DNA from: Stenotrophomonas maltophilia
Lineage (GTDB): Bacteria > Pseudomonadota > Gammaproteobacteria > Xanthomonadales > Xanthomonadaceae
Length of the DNA: 64,000 nucleotides
Assembly (NCBI RefSeq): GCF_900186865.1
Contig: NZ_LT906480.1
Location: 4,871,001-4,935,000 of the forward strand
Direction of reading: 5' to 3'
The position numbers were made by a program, and so were the translations under genes. Within the stretch, counting starts at the first letter, position 1. Every line of letters starts with the position of its first letter. Shown here in pieces: positions 37,190-48,863 of the stretch. Under the pieces are notes generated by a model. The model searched no databases. It was not told the origin of the DNA and saw only the letters and a list, made by a program, of their open reading frames with translations.

Positions 37190-37363
37190 TCACGACCGTT
37201 GGTCGTGAGGGTAGGTCATGGCGGTGGGTCACGACCGTTGGCCCGTCTGGTGGGTCACGACCGTTGGTCGTGACGGGGACATCCGCGCCCACTGACAGTG
37301 GGCACCTACCGGGAATCAATGGGCACCCACCAGGAAGCGGTGGGCACCTGCCAGGTACCGGCG
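37190..37363. repeat. Cluster of degenerate SMAG-type hairpins upstream of crbS
   Basis: Hairpins TCACGACCGTTGGTCGTGA occur at about 37190-37210 and again at 37254-37273, with a third imperfect copy (CACGACCGTTGGCCCGTC) between them. GCCCACTGACAGTGGGC and shorter variants with CACCTACC or CACCCACC ends follow. The 207-bp gap between crbS and the S46 peptidase gene holds nothing else I can identify. Confidence 0.75.
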
Positions 37364-39511
<2,148 letters not shown>

Positions 39512-39638
39512 GAGGCAATCCGGTACGACAGAACAGCCCGGGACCATAGCCCGTGGGGCGCTGTCGGGCAACGCCCGATGGTCAGGGGGTCGGGGCCACT
39601 CCTACAATCGCGGTTCCCTGCACAACGGACGTCAGCAG

Positions 39639-41327
39639 ATGATTGTTGGAATCGACCTGGGCACGACGCACTCGCTCATCGGTGTGCATTCGTCGGATGG
39701 ACCGCGCCTGTTCCCCAATGCCCATGGCGAGCTGTTGACCCCGTCGGTAGTCAGTCTCGACGGCGACATCGTGCTGGTGGGTGCTCCCGCTCGCGATCGC
39801 CTGATCAGCCATCCTGATCAGAGCGTGGCCCATTTCAAACGCTGGATGGGCAGCAACCGTGAAACCCGGCTGGGCGATCGCGTATTCCGTCCCGAGGAGC
39901 TTTCGGCGCTGGTGCTGCGTTCATTGCTGGCCGATGCGGAAGCCGTGCTCGGGCAGAAAGTGGAAGAAGCGGTCATCAGCGTGCCTGCGTATTTTTCCGA
40001 CGCCCAGCGCAAGGCCACCCGCGCCGCCGGCGAACTGGCTGGCATCCGGGTCGAGCGCCTGATCAACGAACCCACCGCCGCCGCGCTGTCCTATGGCCTG
40101 CAGCAGCGCGAGGAGGAAGCTCGGGTGCTGGTACTGGACCTTGGCGGTGGCACCTTCGATGTCTCCATCCTGGAGCTGTTCGAAGGTGTGGTGGAAGTCC
40201 ATGCCAGCGCCGGCGACAACTTCCTTGGCGGGGAAGACTTCCTGCGGGTGCTCGAGCAGGCGTTGCTGGCCGAACAGGGCCTGCGGGCGGCCATGATCGC
40301 CCCGGGCGAACGTGCACAGCTGCTGCGCCGGCTGGAACTGTTCAAGCGCGAACTGAGCCAACAGGGCAGCGGCCACCTGCAGTTCAACCTGGAAGGCCGC
40401 GAATTGGACTGGCAGCTGGATGAGGCACGCTACGCGCAGTTGTGCGACCCCCTGCTGCAGCGCATGCGTGCGCCCATCGAACGGGCCATCCGTGATGCCC
40501 GCCTGAAGCCGGAGGCGCTGGACGACATCGTGCTGGTGGGCGGTGCCGTCCGCATGCCGATGATCAGCCGGCTGGTGACCCGCATGTTCGGTCGCCTGCC
40601 ATTGCGGCATGTCAACCCGGACCAGGCCATCGCCATGGGCGCGGCCGTGGCGGCCGGCCTTAAAGCGCGCGACCAGTCACTGCGCGAAACCGTGCTGACC
40701 GATGTCTGCCCCTATACGTTGGGCATACAGGTGTGCCGTCGCGATGCATCCGGCCAGGAGCGCGGCGGCTACTTCCATCCGATCATCCAGCGCAACAGCG
40801 TGGTGCCGGTCAGCCGCGAGGACGATTTCTGCCCAATCAACGATGCACAGACACAGCTGGTACTGGACATCTACCAGGGCGAAAGCCCCACCGTGGACCG
40901 CAACATCAAACTGGGTGAAATCCGCATTCCGTTGAAGGGAAAGGGCCCGGCCCAGGCAAAAAGCGTGACTGCCCGCTTCACCTACGACGTCAACGGATTG
41001 CTGCAGGTGGAGGTGACCGAACATGCCAGCGGGACCCGGCATGAGCTGATCCTGGAACAGAACCCCGGCTTGCTGTCACCGGACGAGATCCAGCAGCGGC
41101 TCGCGGCACTGCAGTCATTGAAAGTGCATCCGCGCGACGATCAACCGAACCTGGCCGTAGTGGCCCGACTGGGTCGGCTTTACGAAGAGTGCCTCGACCA
41201 GCGCGATACCCTGCAGAGATGGCTGTCGCAGTTCCATGCTGCGCTGGAGAGCCAGGACCTGGCCCGTATCGAACGCCACCGCGAGGAATTGACCCACGCC
41301 ATGGATTCGCTGGAGATCGATGCATGA
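39639..41327 (+). CDS. hscC: Hsp70 family chaperone, HscC-like
   Basis: A 562-aa Hsp70. The ATPase domain has MIVGIDLGTTHSLIGV (phosphate 1), VISVPAYFSDAQRKATRAAGELAGI, LINEPTAAALSYGL, VLDLGGGTFDVSIL (phosphate 2) and IVLVGGAVRMPMISRLV. The substrate-binding domain starts near DVCPYTLGIQV, and the lid is short, as in E. coli HscC (556 aa) rather than DnaK (about 640 aa). GGYFHPIIQRNSVVPVSR is also HscC-like. Its stop overlaps the start of the J-like gene by 4 nt (ATGA), so chaperone and co-chaperone are translationally coupled. The start was placed at 39639, before the DLGTT motif. The gene is divergent from the S46 peptidase with 127 bp between them. Confidence 0.9.
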   Translation: MIVGIDLGTTHSLIGVHSSDGPRLFPNAHGELLTPSVVSLDGDIVLVGAPARDRLISHPDQSVAHFKRWMGSNRETRLGDRVFRPEELSALVLRSLLADAEAVLGQKVEEAVISVPAYFSDAQRKATRAAGELAGIRVERLINEPTAAALSYGLQQREEEARVLVLDLGGGTFDVSILELFEGVVEVHASAGDNFLGGEDFLRVLEQALLAEQGLRAAMIAPGERAQLLRRLELFKRELSQQGSGHLQFNLEGRELDWQLDEARYAQLCDPLLQRMRAPIERAIRDARLKPEALDDIVLVGGAVRMPMISRLVTRMFGRLPLRHVNPDQAIAMGAAVAAGLKARDQSLRETVLTDVCPYTLGIQVCRRDASGQERGGYFHPIIQRNSVVPVSREDDFCPINDAQTQLVLDIYQGESPTVDRNIKLGEIRIPLKGKGPAQAKSVTARFTYDVNGLLQVEVTEHASGTRHELILEQNPGLLSPDEIQQRLAALQSLKVHPRDDQPNLAVVARLGRLYEECLDQRDTLQRWLSQFHAALESQDLARIERHREELTHAMDSLEIDA

Positions 41328-42937
41328 GGCGGGGGCTGGACGTCCTCGAACTGGACGAGGATGCTGACGAGCGGGCGATCAAGCGAGCCTACGCCAGGCT
41401 GTTGCGGGTAACCCGGCCTGACGATGATCCGGTTGCGTTCCAGCACCTGCATGAGGCTTACCAGTCTGCGTTGTCATGGGTGAAACAACGCGCTCAGCCC
41501 CTCGACATCGATCAGGACAAGCACGCCTTGCCGCCGATGCAGGATCCATCGCTGGAACCGGCGTCGCGTGCACATATCGATGCGATACACGCAGCGATCG
41601 CGCTGGATCGCCAGCTGGAGCAGGAACGCGGGCCATACGGCCATGACCCTGTCCGGATCGTGCAGACCACACCGATGCCGCCAGCCGACACCGGGTTGGA
41701 CAAGGTGGTAGAGCCGTCGCAGAGCGATCCGCACGGGCCTGACGCGTTACCAACGGCGCACGCCCTGGCACCGCAGCCCACGCTCGCCCCTGCTGGCGAC
41801 GGCGAGCGATCGCCACTGCGTTCAGTGGATCAGATGGTCGCGGCCATCCTGATCCGACTGGCTGCAGCTGCCCGGGGCAGCGACGATGACACGACCGTGC
41901 CCGCGCTGGAAACCTGGCTGCAGGCTCAACCCGAGCTATGGTCCCTGCATGACAAGCCGCTCATCGCGGCGTCCCTGCTGGAGCAACTGCGCGAGGCGTC
42001 CCCGCCTCTGCCGCGGGAGGTGGTCGAGCACGTGGCCAGCAGCTTCGGCTGGGATGATATCGGCAACGGACTCGATGCCGAGGATCTGCAGCGGATCGTG
42101 CGTCGCTACGATCAGGCCTGGATGCTCACGGATGCGGGCCGGCAGCGCCTGGCGTGGCATGTTTCGCGGCTGGACACCTCCATCGTGCGCCCGGATATGC
42201 GCCCGGTACTGGACCGGTTGCGCCGCCCGCGCAGCCGCTGGCGCAACCTGCTGGAGTCGCTGCCGTGGTCGCGGCCCGACGTCACGGTGCTGACGTTGGC
42301 GGCACTGCGTTACTGGCCCGATCGTGAGCTGCCGCCAGGCCTGTCCGCCACGCAGGTGGCGTTCTGGAGTCGCTTCGGCAGCCGTCAGGATCCTCTGCGT
42401 TCGCAGGTGGCCGCCCTTCGGGCCTGGTTGGCCGGCCTGCTGTGCGGCACGATCTGCCTGGTCGGCGTGATCAACAGCTGGCCACTGGCCTCCACCGAGG
42501 GCGGCATGACCGGCGGTGCGAAGGCCGCGCTCAGCCTCGCGATCGGCACGCTGCTGATTCCATTCGGCTGGTACCTGATCTGCGGATTACGGATGCTGAT
42601 CAGCTGGCAGGTGAACCCGGTTGCGGCTGGAAGCTGGCGGCAGGTCGCCTCGCTTCCAGTTACTGTCGTTGTCGGTGCCGGCCTTCTGCTGCTGTTCCAG
42701 CATGAGTCGTTCCCGGATATGTCTGGGATCCTGTTGGCTCGTGGACTGGTGTTCGCGCTCTGGTTGGTGGCATTCATCGGTACCACCACGCAGCGCCAGC
42801 GGCTCGGTATGGCCGACCATGGCGCCCTGGACCGCGTCAGCATGATTCCCGGCCTGATTTTTCCCTGGTTGGGGCTGGTGATCGTGCTGGGCTATTGGGC
42901 CCGCACCCAGGTGCTGCGGCGCAGATCGCCGCAATGA
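41324..42937 (+). CDS. Membrane-anchored J-domain-like co-chaperone of HscC
   Basis: A 537-aa protein. The N-terminal ~55 residues are J-domain-like: LDVLELDEDADERAIKRAYARLLRVTRPDDDPVAFQHLHEAYQSAL. The Hsp70-activating HPD loop is replaced by RPD (residues 31-33), so the key histidine is absent. A Pro/Ala-rich linker of about 100 residues follows, then a helical domain with LETWLQAQPELWSLHDK. The C-terminus (about 385-530) carries around five hydrophobic segments, so it should anchor the pair at the inner membrane. This resembles DjlB/DjlC, the J proteins encoded beside E. coli HscC. Coupling to hscC by an ATGA overlap supports a dedicated partnership. Whether it can stimulate the ATPase without the HPD histidine is unknown. 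Confidence 0.85.
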   Translation: MRRGLDVLELDEDADERAIKRAYARLLRVTRPDDDPVAFQHLHEAYQSALSWVKQRAQPLDIDQDKHALPPMQDPSLEPASRAHIDAIHAAIALDRQLEQERGPYGHDPVRIVQTTPMPPADTGLDKVVEPSQSDPHGPDALPTAHALAPQPTLAPAGDGERSPLRSVDQMVAAILIRLAAAARGSDDDTTVPALETWLQAQPELWSLHDKPLIAASLLEQLREASPPLPREVVEHVASSFGWDDIGNGLDAEDLQRIVRRYDQAWMLTDAGRQRLAWHVSRLDTSIVRPDMRPVLDRLRRPRSRWRNLLESLPWSRPDVTVLTLAALRYWPDRELPPGLSATQVAFWSRFGSRQDPLRSQVAALRAWLAGLLCGTICLVGVINSWPLASTEGGMTGGAKAALSLAIGTLLIPFGWYLICGLRMLISWQVNPVAAGSWRQVASLPVTVVVGAGLLLLFQHESFPDMSGILLARGLVFALWLVAFIGTTTQRQRLGMADHGALDRVSMIPGLIFPWLGLVIVLGYWARTQVLRRRSPQ

Positions 42938-42956
42938 TGCATCCATGTGCGGCGGG

Positions 42957-45900
42957 TTATTTCTCCCGCCGCCAGTTGATCGACCCACGGTTTTCCACCG
43001 TGCTCGACTCCACTTCCACGTCGAAGCCGCGACGCAGCAGGTACTTCAGCGTGATCACCGAACCGGCACCGACCAGCGACACGCCGTAGCCGACGTACAG
43101 CTTGGGCGAGATGTACTTGCCAACACCGATCACCGAGCCGCCCAGCGCGCGCGACTGGCTCACGCCGGCATCGTCCAGGCCCAGCTTGGCGCCCAGCTGC
43201 GACGCCAGCAGGTCGCTGCCAGCCGAGAGCGCCGCCGAGGCCGCGTTGACCTGCTGGGCCTGGTCGCTGCTGGCACCGGTCAGGCTGCGGCCCAGCACCA
43301 GGTAGGCCAGTGCCTCGGACTGCGACATCGCCGGCTCGGACCACACGTCCGCGCGCGGCTGCTGCGCACGCCCGGTCACGTCGATGCCGGCGGTGACATC
43401 ACCGATCCGGCGCTCGGCACGGATGTTGATGCGCGGGTCGGACACCGCGTTGTAGTTCCAGGTGAGGTTGCCACGGGTGATGGTCAGGTCCTGCCCATAC
43501 GCCTTGTAGCGACCACTCACTTCCAGGCCACCATTGGCGGTCATTTCGCGGCCAGGCTTGGCCCAGACCTGCATCTTGCCGGTCAGTGCGCCCTTCAGGC
43601 CGAAGCCGGTCATCTTCACCTTGTCACCGAGGCTGACGGTCAGGTCCATGTCCAGCGGCGAGGTGCGCGACTCTTCCGGATCGGCCGGGTCGAGCACCAC
43701 CACGTCTTCGGACACCGAGGTGCCGCGGTCCAGGCGCTCCAGGTCGATCTCGGCCTCGGGCACGTGCACGGTGCCACGCAGCTCCATCGCTGCCTTGGCC
43801 AACGTGAAGTCGAGGTTGGGGTTGGCGACGATGCGCAGCTCGCTGGTGTTGGACAGCAGCACGTTCTCGCCGTGGATCTTCAGCTGCAGCGGTTGTGCAT
43901 CACCAAACCACGACAGGCCACCATCCACGTACAGCGTGCCCTGGCCCGAGTTGGCCTGCGCGGTGATCTTTGCCGAACCGTCGGGCTGGGCCACGAAGCT
44001 GCCCTTGCCCTGGTCGAAGGTCAGGCCCAGCGCGGGGAATTCGCCCTTGAAGTTGCTCAGCTGGGCGTCACCGCCCAGCGATGGCTGGCCGCGCGTACCG
44101 CGCAGGCTGACGTGGCCCTCGATCAGGCCGGTCGGGCGCACGATGTCCGGCGAGAACAGCTCCAGCCAGTAAAGTCGCGACATGTTGAGGTAGAGCTCGC
44201 CGTTCAGCGGCGCACTGGCCTCCCAGCCGGTCTGCATCCTGGCATCGACGAAGCCGTTGCCCTGGAAGCCCATGCCCAGGTAGCCCTTGATGCTGGCCGG
44301 GGTCATGTCGAGCTTGAGCGAGAACTGGTCATAACGCACCAGCTCGCCGCGGGTGGTATCCCCCACGGTGTTGCGGTTCTCGCCCAGGCGCACGCCGCCT
44401 TCCTTCGAGCGCACCTCTACATGGCCTTCCCAGGCATTGCCGCGCGGGCGGATCTGCGCGTCCAGGCTGACATCGCCACGCAGGTAGATGCGGCGGCCGG
44501 ACTGCGGCGGCAGCCACGGCTGCACCAGCGCCAGCGGCAGCGCATCACTGCGCACCACCAGGCCCTCACGCGGCCAGTTGGCCTGTGCGCACAGCGCGCC
44601 GCTGCTGGCAGCGGCCAGGCAGGCTTCGGACAGGGTGTAGGTGCTGCCGTTGATCGCGAACGCCGCCGGTGCACGCAACGACCAGGCATCGCCCTTCACC
44701 GGTGCGATACGCAGCGACGCCAGTTCGCCGCGCCACTGCGCGCCCTGCTGGCGGACGCTGCCCTGCAGCTCGATCGCGCCCATCTCGTTGCGGGTCTGCG
44801 CGGCCAGGCGCAGGTTGGAGACACTGCCCTGCGCATCCACGTTCAAGCGTTCCAGCAGCATGCCGGCGTTGACCTGCTGGCCCTGCACCGCCAGCGTGCC
44901 GCTGTCGCCGCGCCATGGCAGGTGGCCCTTGATGCTCACGCTCTCGGCGCCGTAGCCGTCCCAGTGGAGGTTGTTGCCGACCAGGTCGGCAGTGATGTCC
45001 GGCGCATCGCGCGGGCCCTTCACCTGTACCTGTCCACGCAGGCCGCCATCGGCGCCGGGCAGCAGATCGCTCAGCTGCAGCGGTTCGAAACGCGCGTCGA
45101 TGTCGAGGCGATCACCCACCTTGCCCGACGCGGTCACCCGGCTGCTGCCCAGCGACAGCTTCAGATCGCCCTGGCCCTGCGCGCCCTGCAGCGCGAACTT
45201 GCCCTGTGCGTCGAGATTGCGCTGGCGCAGTATGCCCTTCAGCGACGGCAGGTCGACCGTGGCTTCCAGCGTGCCGGCCGTGCCCGGCGGCGCGTTTGCC
45301 GGCGGCGGCAGCTGGCGGCCCTTGGAGGCCAGGTTGCCGGACAGGCGGCCGTTCCAGCCCGGCACGAAATAGCCGGGGTCGAAGTCCTTCAGCGTGGCCT
45401 TGGCATCCCAGTCCAGCTGCGGTGCCCACGCCACCTGGCCTTCCACCTGCAGCTGCCCACCCGGCGTCTGCGCCTGCAGCTGGTGGATCGACGCGGCCTG
45501 GTCATTGCCGCGTACGTCGAACTGCAGTTGTGCCTTCTGCTTTTCGCGTTCGACATCGGCACGGCCGATCGCGGCCCACGCCTTCAAGGTACCGGCCAGG
45601 CCGAAGCGCGCTTCCTTCAGGGTGACCGGCACCGGTGCGCTGCCGGCCGTGTTCGGATCGGGCGCCGGCACGTAGGTCAGGTCATGGGCGACCACCGAGA
45701 AATTGAGTTTCTGCTGGTCTTCCTGGCTGAAGTCGGCGGTGCCTTCCAGCCGTGCCTCACCGCCAAGCCCTTTCACCAGCAGGGGCGACACCTTCAGCAC
45801 CTGGTCCTGCAGCGACACCACCGACGGTGCCAGCTCCAGCTCCTGATCACCCTGCTTCACCTTGCCACGCAGGTTGGCGTTGCCGCCCTTGCCAGCCGCG

Positions 45901-46814
45901 GTGAAGTCCAGTGCGAGTGGTGCGATCGCCGAGCTGGCCAGTGCCGGCGACAGCAGCGCCAGATCCAGTTCGTCGCTGCGGATGCTGGCGCTCCAGCTCG
46001 GATCGGTGCGGCCATCGAACACCAGCATCGCGTGCAGCGGCTTCGGCGCGCGCCCGGCTACGGCCACTTCCATGTGCGCCAGGTCACCGCGTGCCACCAG
46101 CCCCACCGTCGCTGCGGTACGGCCACGCGGGGCCGGCAACACTGCGGTGACGGTCACGTCGGTGTCGTAGTCCTTGGCCGGGATGTAGCGGCCCTGGGCG
46201 GTGAAATTGCCCATGTCGCTGTCCACGACCAGTTTGTGCGCCTGGAACTCGCCGTTGGCGATCTCGATGCCACCCCGCACACGGCTGATGTCGATCACCG
46301 GCTCGTTGGCCTGGCTGATGCGGAAGCCGTCGATGGCAATGGCATCGGCCTGGATCGCCAGCGGCATTTCGATCTGCGGCAGCGAATCGGGCCACGACGG
46401 CAGCTTGAACGGCTCGTCACTCTTGGCCAGGTTCAGCGTGGCGTTGGTCAGCTCCAGCTTGTCCAGCAGCAGCTTGCGGCCCAGCAGCGGACGCAGGTCC
46501 GGCTCCAGGTGCGCGCGCTCGGCGTGGAAATGGATGTCGTCGTAGCGGAAGTCGACGTTGTACAGGGTCAGCGGACCGGCCACCGGGCCGTCCACCTTGT
46601 CCCAGGTGAAGCTGGCGCCCACCGGCAGCCGCGCCACCACCTGTGCCAACAGCACATCGCGGCCGGCCACGGTCTGCAGCAGCCAGTACACCGCCAGCAA
46701 CGCCAGCAGCACCAGGCCGATCACGCCCACGCCGGACCACGCCCAGAAGCGGCGGCGGCGGTAGAAACGCACGCGCGGCGGCGGCGTGTTCGGGGTGGGT
46801 GCGGGCGTGCTCAC
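42957..46814 (-). CDS. tamB: Translocation and assembly module protein TamB
   Basis: A 1285-aa inner-membrane-anchored AsmA-like protein spanning the periplasm. It forms a beta-rich groove that works with TamA in outer-membrane protein insertion and phospholipid transport. One N-terminal helix (FWAWSGVGVIGLVLLALLAVYWLL) follows an Arg-rich stretch. The C-terminal DUF490 region includes WNYNAVSDPRINIRAERRIGDVTAGIDVTGRA and LVLGRSLTGASSDQAQQV. The start is GTG at 46814, overlapping the tamA stop by 4 nt (GTGA). The long open frame on the opposite strand (42945-46838) is a GC-bias shadow. Confidence 0.94.
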   Translation of the reverse strand: MSTPAPTPNTPPPRVRFYRRRRFWAWSGVGVIGLVLLALLAVYWLLQTVAGRDVLLAQVVARLPVGASFTWDKVDGPVAGPLTLYNVDFRYDDIHFHAERAHLEPDLRPLLGRKLLLDKLELTNATLNLAKSDEPFKLPSWPDSLPQIEMPLAIQADAIAIDGFRISQANEPVIDISRVRGGIEIANGEFQAHKLVVDSDMGNFTAQGRYIPAKDYDTDVTVTAVLPAPRGRTAATVGLVARGDLAHMEVAVAGRAPKPLHAMLVFDGRTDPSWSASIRSDELDLALLSPALASSAIAPLALDFTAAGKGGNANLRGKVKQGDQELELAPSVVSLQDQVLKVSPLLVKGLGGEARLEGTADFSQEDQQKLNFSVVAHDLTYVPAPDPNTAGSAPVPVTLKEARFGLAGTLKAWAAIGRADVEREKQKAQLQFDVRGNDQAASIHQLQAQTPGGQLQVEGQVAWAPQLDWDAKATLKDFDPGYFVPGWNGRLSGNLASKGRQLPPPANAPPGTAGTLEATVDLPSLKGILRQRNLDAQGKFALQGAQGQGDLKLSLGSSRVTASGKVGDRLDIDARFEPLQLSDLLPGADGGLRGQVQVKGPRDAPDITADLVGNNLHWDGYGAESVSIKGHLPWRGDSGTLAVQGQQVNAGMLLERLNVDAQGSVSNLRLAAQTRNEMGAIELQGSVRQQGAQWRGELASLRIAPVKGDAWSLRAPAAFAINGSTYTLSEACLAAASSGALCAQANWPREGLVVRSDALPLALVQPWLPPQSGRRIYLRGDVSLDAQIRPRGNAWEGHVEVRSKEGGVRLGENRNTVGDTTRGELVRYDQFSLKLDMTPASIKGYLGMGFQGNGFVDARMQTGWEASAPLNGELYLNMSRLYWLELFSPDIVRPTGLIEGHVSLRGTRGQPSLGGDAQLSNFKGEFPALGLTFDQGKGSFVAQPDGSAKITAQANSGQGTLYVDGGLSWFGDAQPLQLKIHGENVLLSNTSELRIVANPNLDFTLAKAAMELRGTVHVPEAEIDLERLDRGTSVSEDVVVLDPADPEESRTSPLDMDLTVSLGDKVKMTGFGLKGALTGKMQVWAKPGREMTANGGLEVSGRYKAYGQDLTITRGNLTWNYNAVSDPRINIRAERRIGDVTAGIDVTGRAQQPRADVWSEPAMSQSEALAYLVLGRSLTGASSDQAQQVNAASAALSAGSDLLASQLGAKLGLDDAGVSQSRALGGSVIGVGKYISPKLYVGYGVSLVGAGSVITLKYLLRRGFDVEVESSTVENRGSINWRREK

Positions 46815-48595
46815 AGGTCCGCTCCGATGTTGAGGTAAAGCTGGAACTGCGAATCCGGGTTGTTCAGGCCATGCGCGATATCCACGCGCACCGGGCCCAC
46901 CGGCGATTTCCAGCGCACGCCGAAGCCGACGCCGGTGTGCAGATCAATGGTGTTGTCGAAGGCGCTGCCGGTATCGACGAACACCGCCGCACCCCAGGGG
47001 CCACCATTGAAGTAGTGCTCATACTCGGCCGAGCCGATCACCAGGTTCTTGGCGCCCAGCGCGTACTTGTCCGGTGCCGGGGTCCGCGGGCCCACCTCGC
47101 GGTAGGCATAGCCGCGGATGCTGCGGTCGCCACCGGCGAAGTAGCGCAGGCTCGGCGGCATCGCCACCAGGTCACTGGTCCAGGTGGTGCCACCCTCGCC
47201 GCGCAGGATCAGGCGGTTGCTTTCGCCCACCGGGATGTACCAGCGCAGCACGGCGTTGGCCTGCACGAAGCTGGTGTCCGAGCCGGCACCTTCAACGCCG
47301 GCACGCATCGTCGCAGTACCGCTGATGCCCTTGCGCGGGAACATCTCGTCGTCGACGTTGACGTAGTCGGCAACCATCTGCGGGTACACCAGCGTCGAGG
47401 TGTTGTAGACGGCATCGGTGAATTCAGTGCCGGAGGCATAGCGCCAACGCTCGCGCAGTGCGTTGATCGAGGCGATCGCGGTCCAGTGCTCGTTGATCTC
47501 GCCGCTGCGGCTGGCGATCAGCTTGAAGTTGCGCAGGTCGATGTAATCGGTCTGCTCGTCATACGCACTGGCGGCGAAGGTGTACCAGCCGTCAAGCCAG
47601 TTGAAGGCGGGGATGCGGTAGCTGGTCACCAGGCTCTTGCGCTTCTGCGCATAGTCCAGCTGCGTGTTCATCTTGTGGCCGCGGTTGTTCAGGAACCGCC
47701 GCTCGATGCCGCCGCGCACACCCGGGCCACTCTCGCTGCCGTAGCTCAGACCCGCGGTATAAATGGTGCGCTTGGCGCGGGTCAGCTTCACATCCACCGG
47801 CACTTCGCCGTTGGCATCGGCCTGGTCGGGCCGTGGCTGGATGTCGATCACGCTGAAGTAGTCCAGCTTGGTCAGCGACTCGCGCAGCCGGTCCAGCTTG
47901 CCCTCGTGGAAGTAGCTGCCCTGTTCCCAGTACACCAGCGGGTCGAACAGCTTGTCGACGAAGTAATCCTGCTCGAAACGCACCGGCCCCATGTTGTAGC
48001 GGCGGCCGCTGTCCCAGGTCAGGTCGATGTCGGCCGCGTTGTCGGCGCGGGTGATCTGCACCTGGCGCTGGGTGTAGTCGGCATCGAAGTAGCCACGCTC
48101 GGCCAGGCGACGGGTGATGGTGATCTTGCTGGCTTCGTACTGCGTGTGCTCGAAGCGCTGGCCCTTGCGGGGCTTGAATGCGGCCAGGTCGTCCTGCAGG
48201 TACTGGTCATACATCGCCGGCCCGGTGATGTCGATGTGCTCACGGCGCACGGTCACCGGGGTGCCCTTGTCGACATGGATCAGCACCCGCACATGCTCGT
48301 CCTCGCGCGGCGCCTCGACCTTGATCACCGGGTTGTAGTACCCGAAGGGTTCCAGTGCCTGGCGGGTCTGCCGCTCGGCCTGTGACAGCAGGTACTCCAG
48401 GCGCGATTCGCCCTGTTCCTTGCCGATCGTGTCGTACAGCGACAGCGATTCCTGGATGTTCTCGATGATCGCGGCGTCGTCGCCCTTGTCCAATCCCTTG
48501 ATGTCCACCTTGTCGATGGTGCCGCGCGCGTGGGCCACGGAGGTGGCGGCCAGCGACAGGACCATCAGCGGCAGGGCGTATTTCTTTGGCTGCAT
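46811..48595 (-). CDS. tamA: Translocation and assembly module protein TamA (Omp85 family)
   Basis: A 594-aa outer-membrane protein. Signal peptide in the first 23 residues (YALPLMVLSLAATSVAHA). POTRA-like domains follow (GTIDKVDIKGLDKGDDAAI, VRREHIDITGPAMYD, ITRRLAERGYFDADY), then a 16-strand barrel. FAGGDRSIRGYAYREVGPR holds the conserved RG(F/Y) lid-lock motif, and the final strand ends FQLYLNIGADL. It partners with TamB, encoded directly downstream with overlapping codons. The start was set at 48595; an upstream open frame to 48640 lacks a signal-like sequence. Confidence 0.94.
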   Translation of the reverse strand: MQPKKYALPLMVLSLAATSVAHARGTIDKVDIKGLDKGDDAAIIENIQESLSLYDTIGKEQGESRLEYLLSQAERQTRQALEPFGYYNPVIKVEAPREDEHVRVLIHVDKGTPVTVRREHIDITGPAMYDQYLQDDLAAFKPRKGQRFEHTQYEASKITITRRLAERGYFDADYTQRQVQITRADNAADIDLTWDSGRRYNMGPVRFEQDYFVDKLFDPLVYWEQGSYFHEGKLDRLRESLTKLDYFSVIDIQPRPDQADANGEVPVDVKLTRAKRTIYTAGLSYGSESGPGVRGGIERRFLNNRGHKMNTQLDYAQKRKSLVTSYRIPAFNWLDGWYTFAASAYDEQTDYIDLRNFKLIASRSGEINEHWTAIASINALRERWRYASGTEFTDAVYNTSTLVYPQMVADYVNVDDEMFPRKGISGTATMRAGVEGAGSDTSFVQANAVLRWYIPVGESNRLILRGEGGTTWTSDLVAMPPSLRYFAGGDRSIRGYAYREVGPRTPAPDKYALGAKNLVIGSAEYEHYFNGGPWGAAVFVDTGSAFDNTIDLHTGVGFGVRWKSPVGPVRVDIAHGLNNPDSQFQLYLNIGADL

Positions 48596-48775
48596 GCGGC
48601 ACAGCATACCGACCGAAGGTGACGATGCGAAATGCATCACGTCATTCGGGATCGGTTGTTAAGTGGCGGTCAAAATACGCGCCTTTGTGGCGATCCTCGT
48701 GATCGCAGGCGAGGATGCCGGCATCCTGCGCGATGCCGGCAATGATCCCGATGGACATCCACCGACGGCGATCCG

Positions 48776-48852
48776 GTAGTGCCGGCCGCTGGCCGGCAAT
48801 CCACAGGTCGATGCGATGCGCGGTGGCAATGCCGGCCAGCGGCCGGCACTAC
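48776..48852. repeat. SMAG inverted pair
   Basis: GTAG-led element and CTAC-ended mirror copy with about 30 bp between them. It lies just after the glyS stop, in the 268-bp gap upstream of tamA. Confidence 0.92.
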
Positions 48853-48863
48853 CGATACGGGCA

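Noticed and set aside
42945..46838. A 1297-codon open frame on the plus strand opposite tamB.
   Set aside because: It is His/Gln/Arg-rich low-complexity protein with no motifs, the usual antisense shadow of a GC-rich gene. The tamB frame has clear family features.
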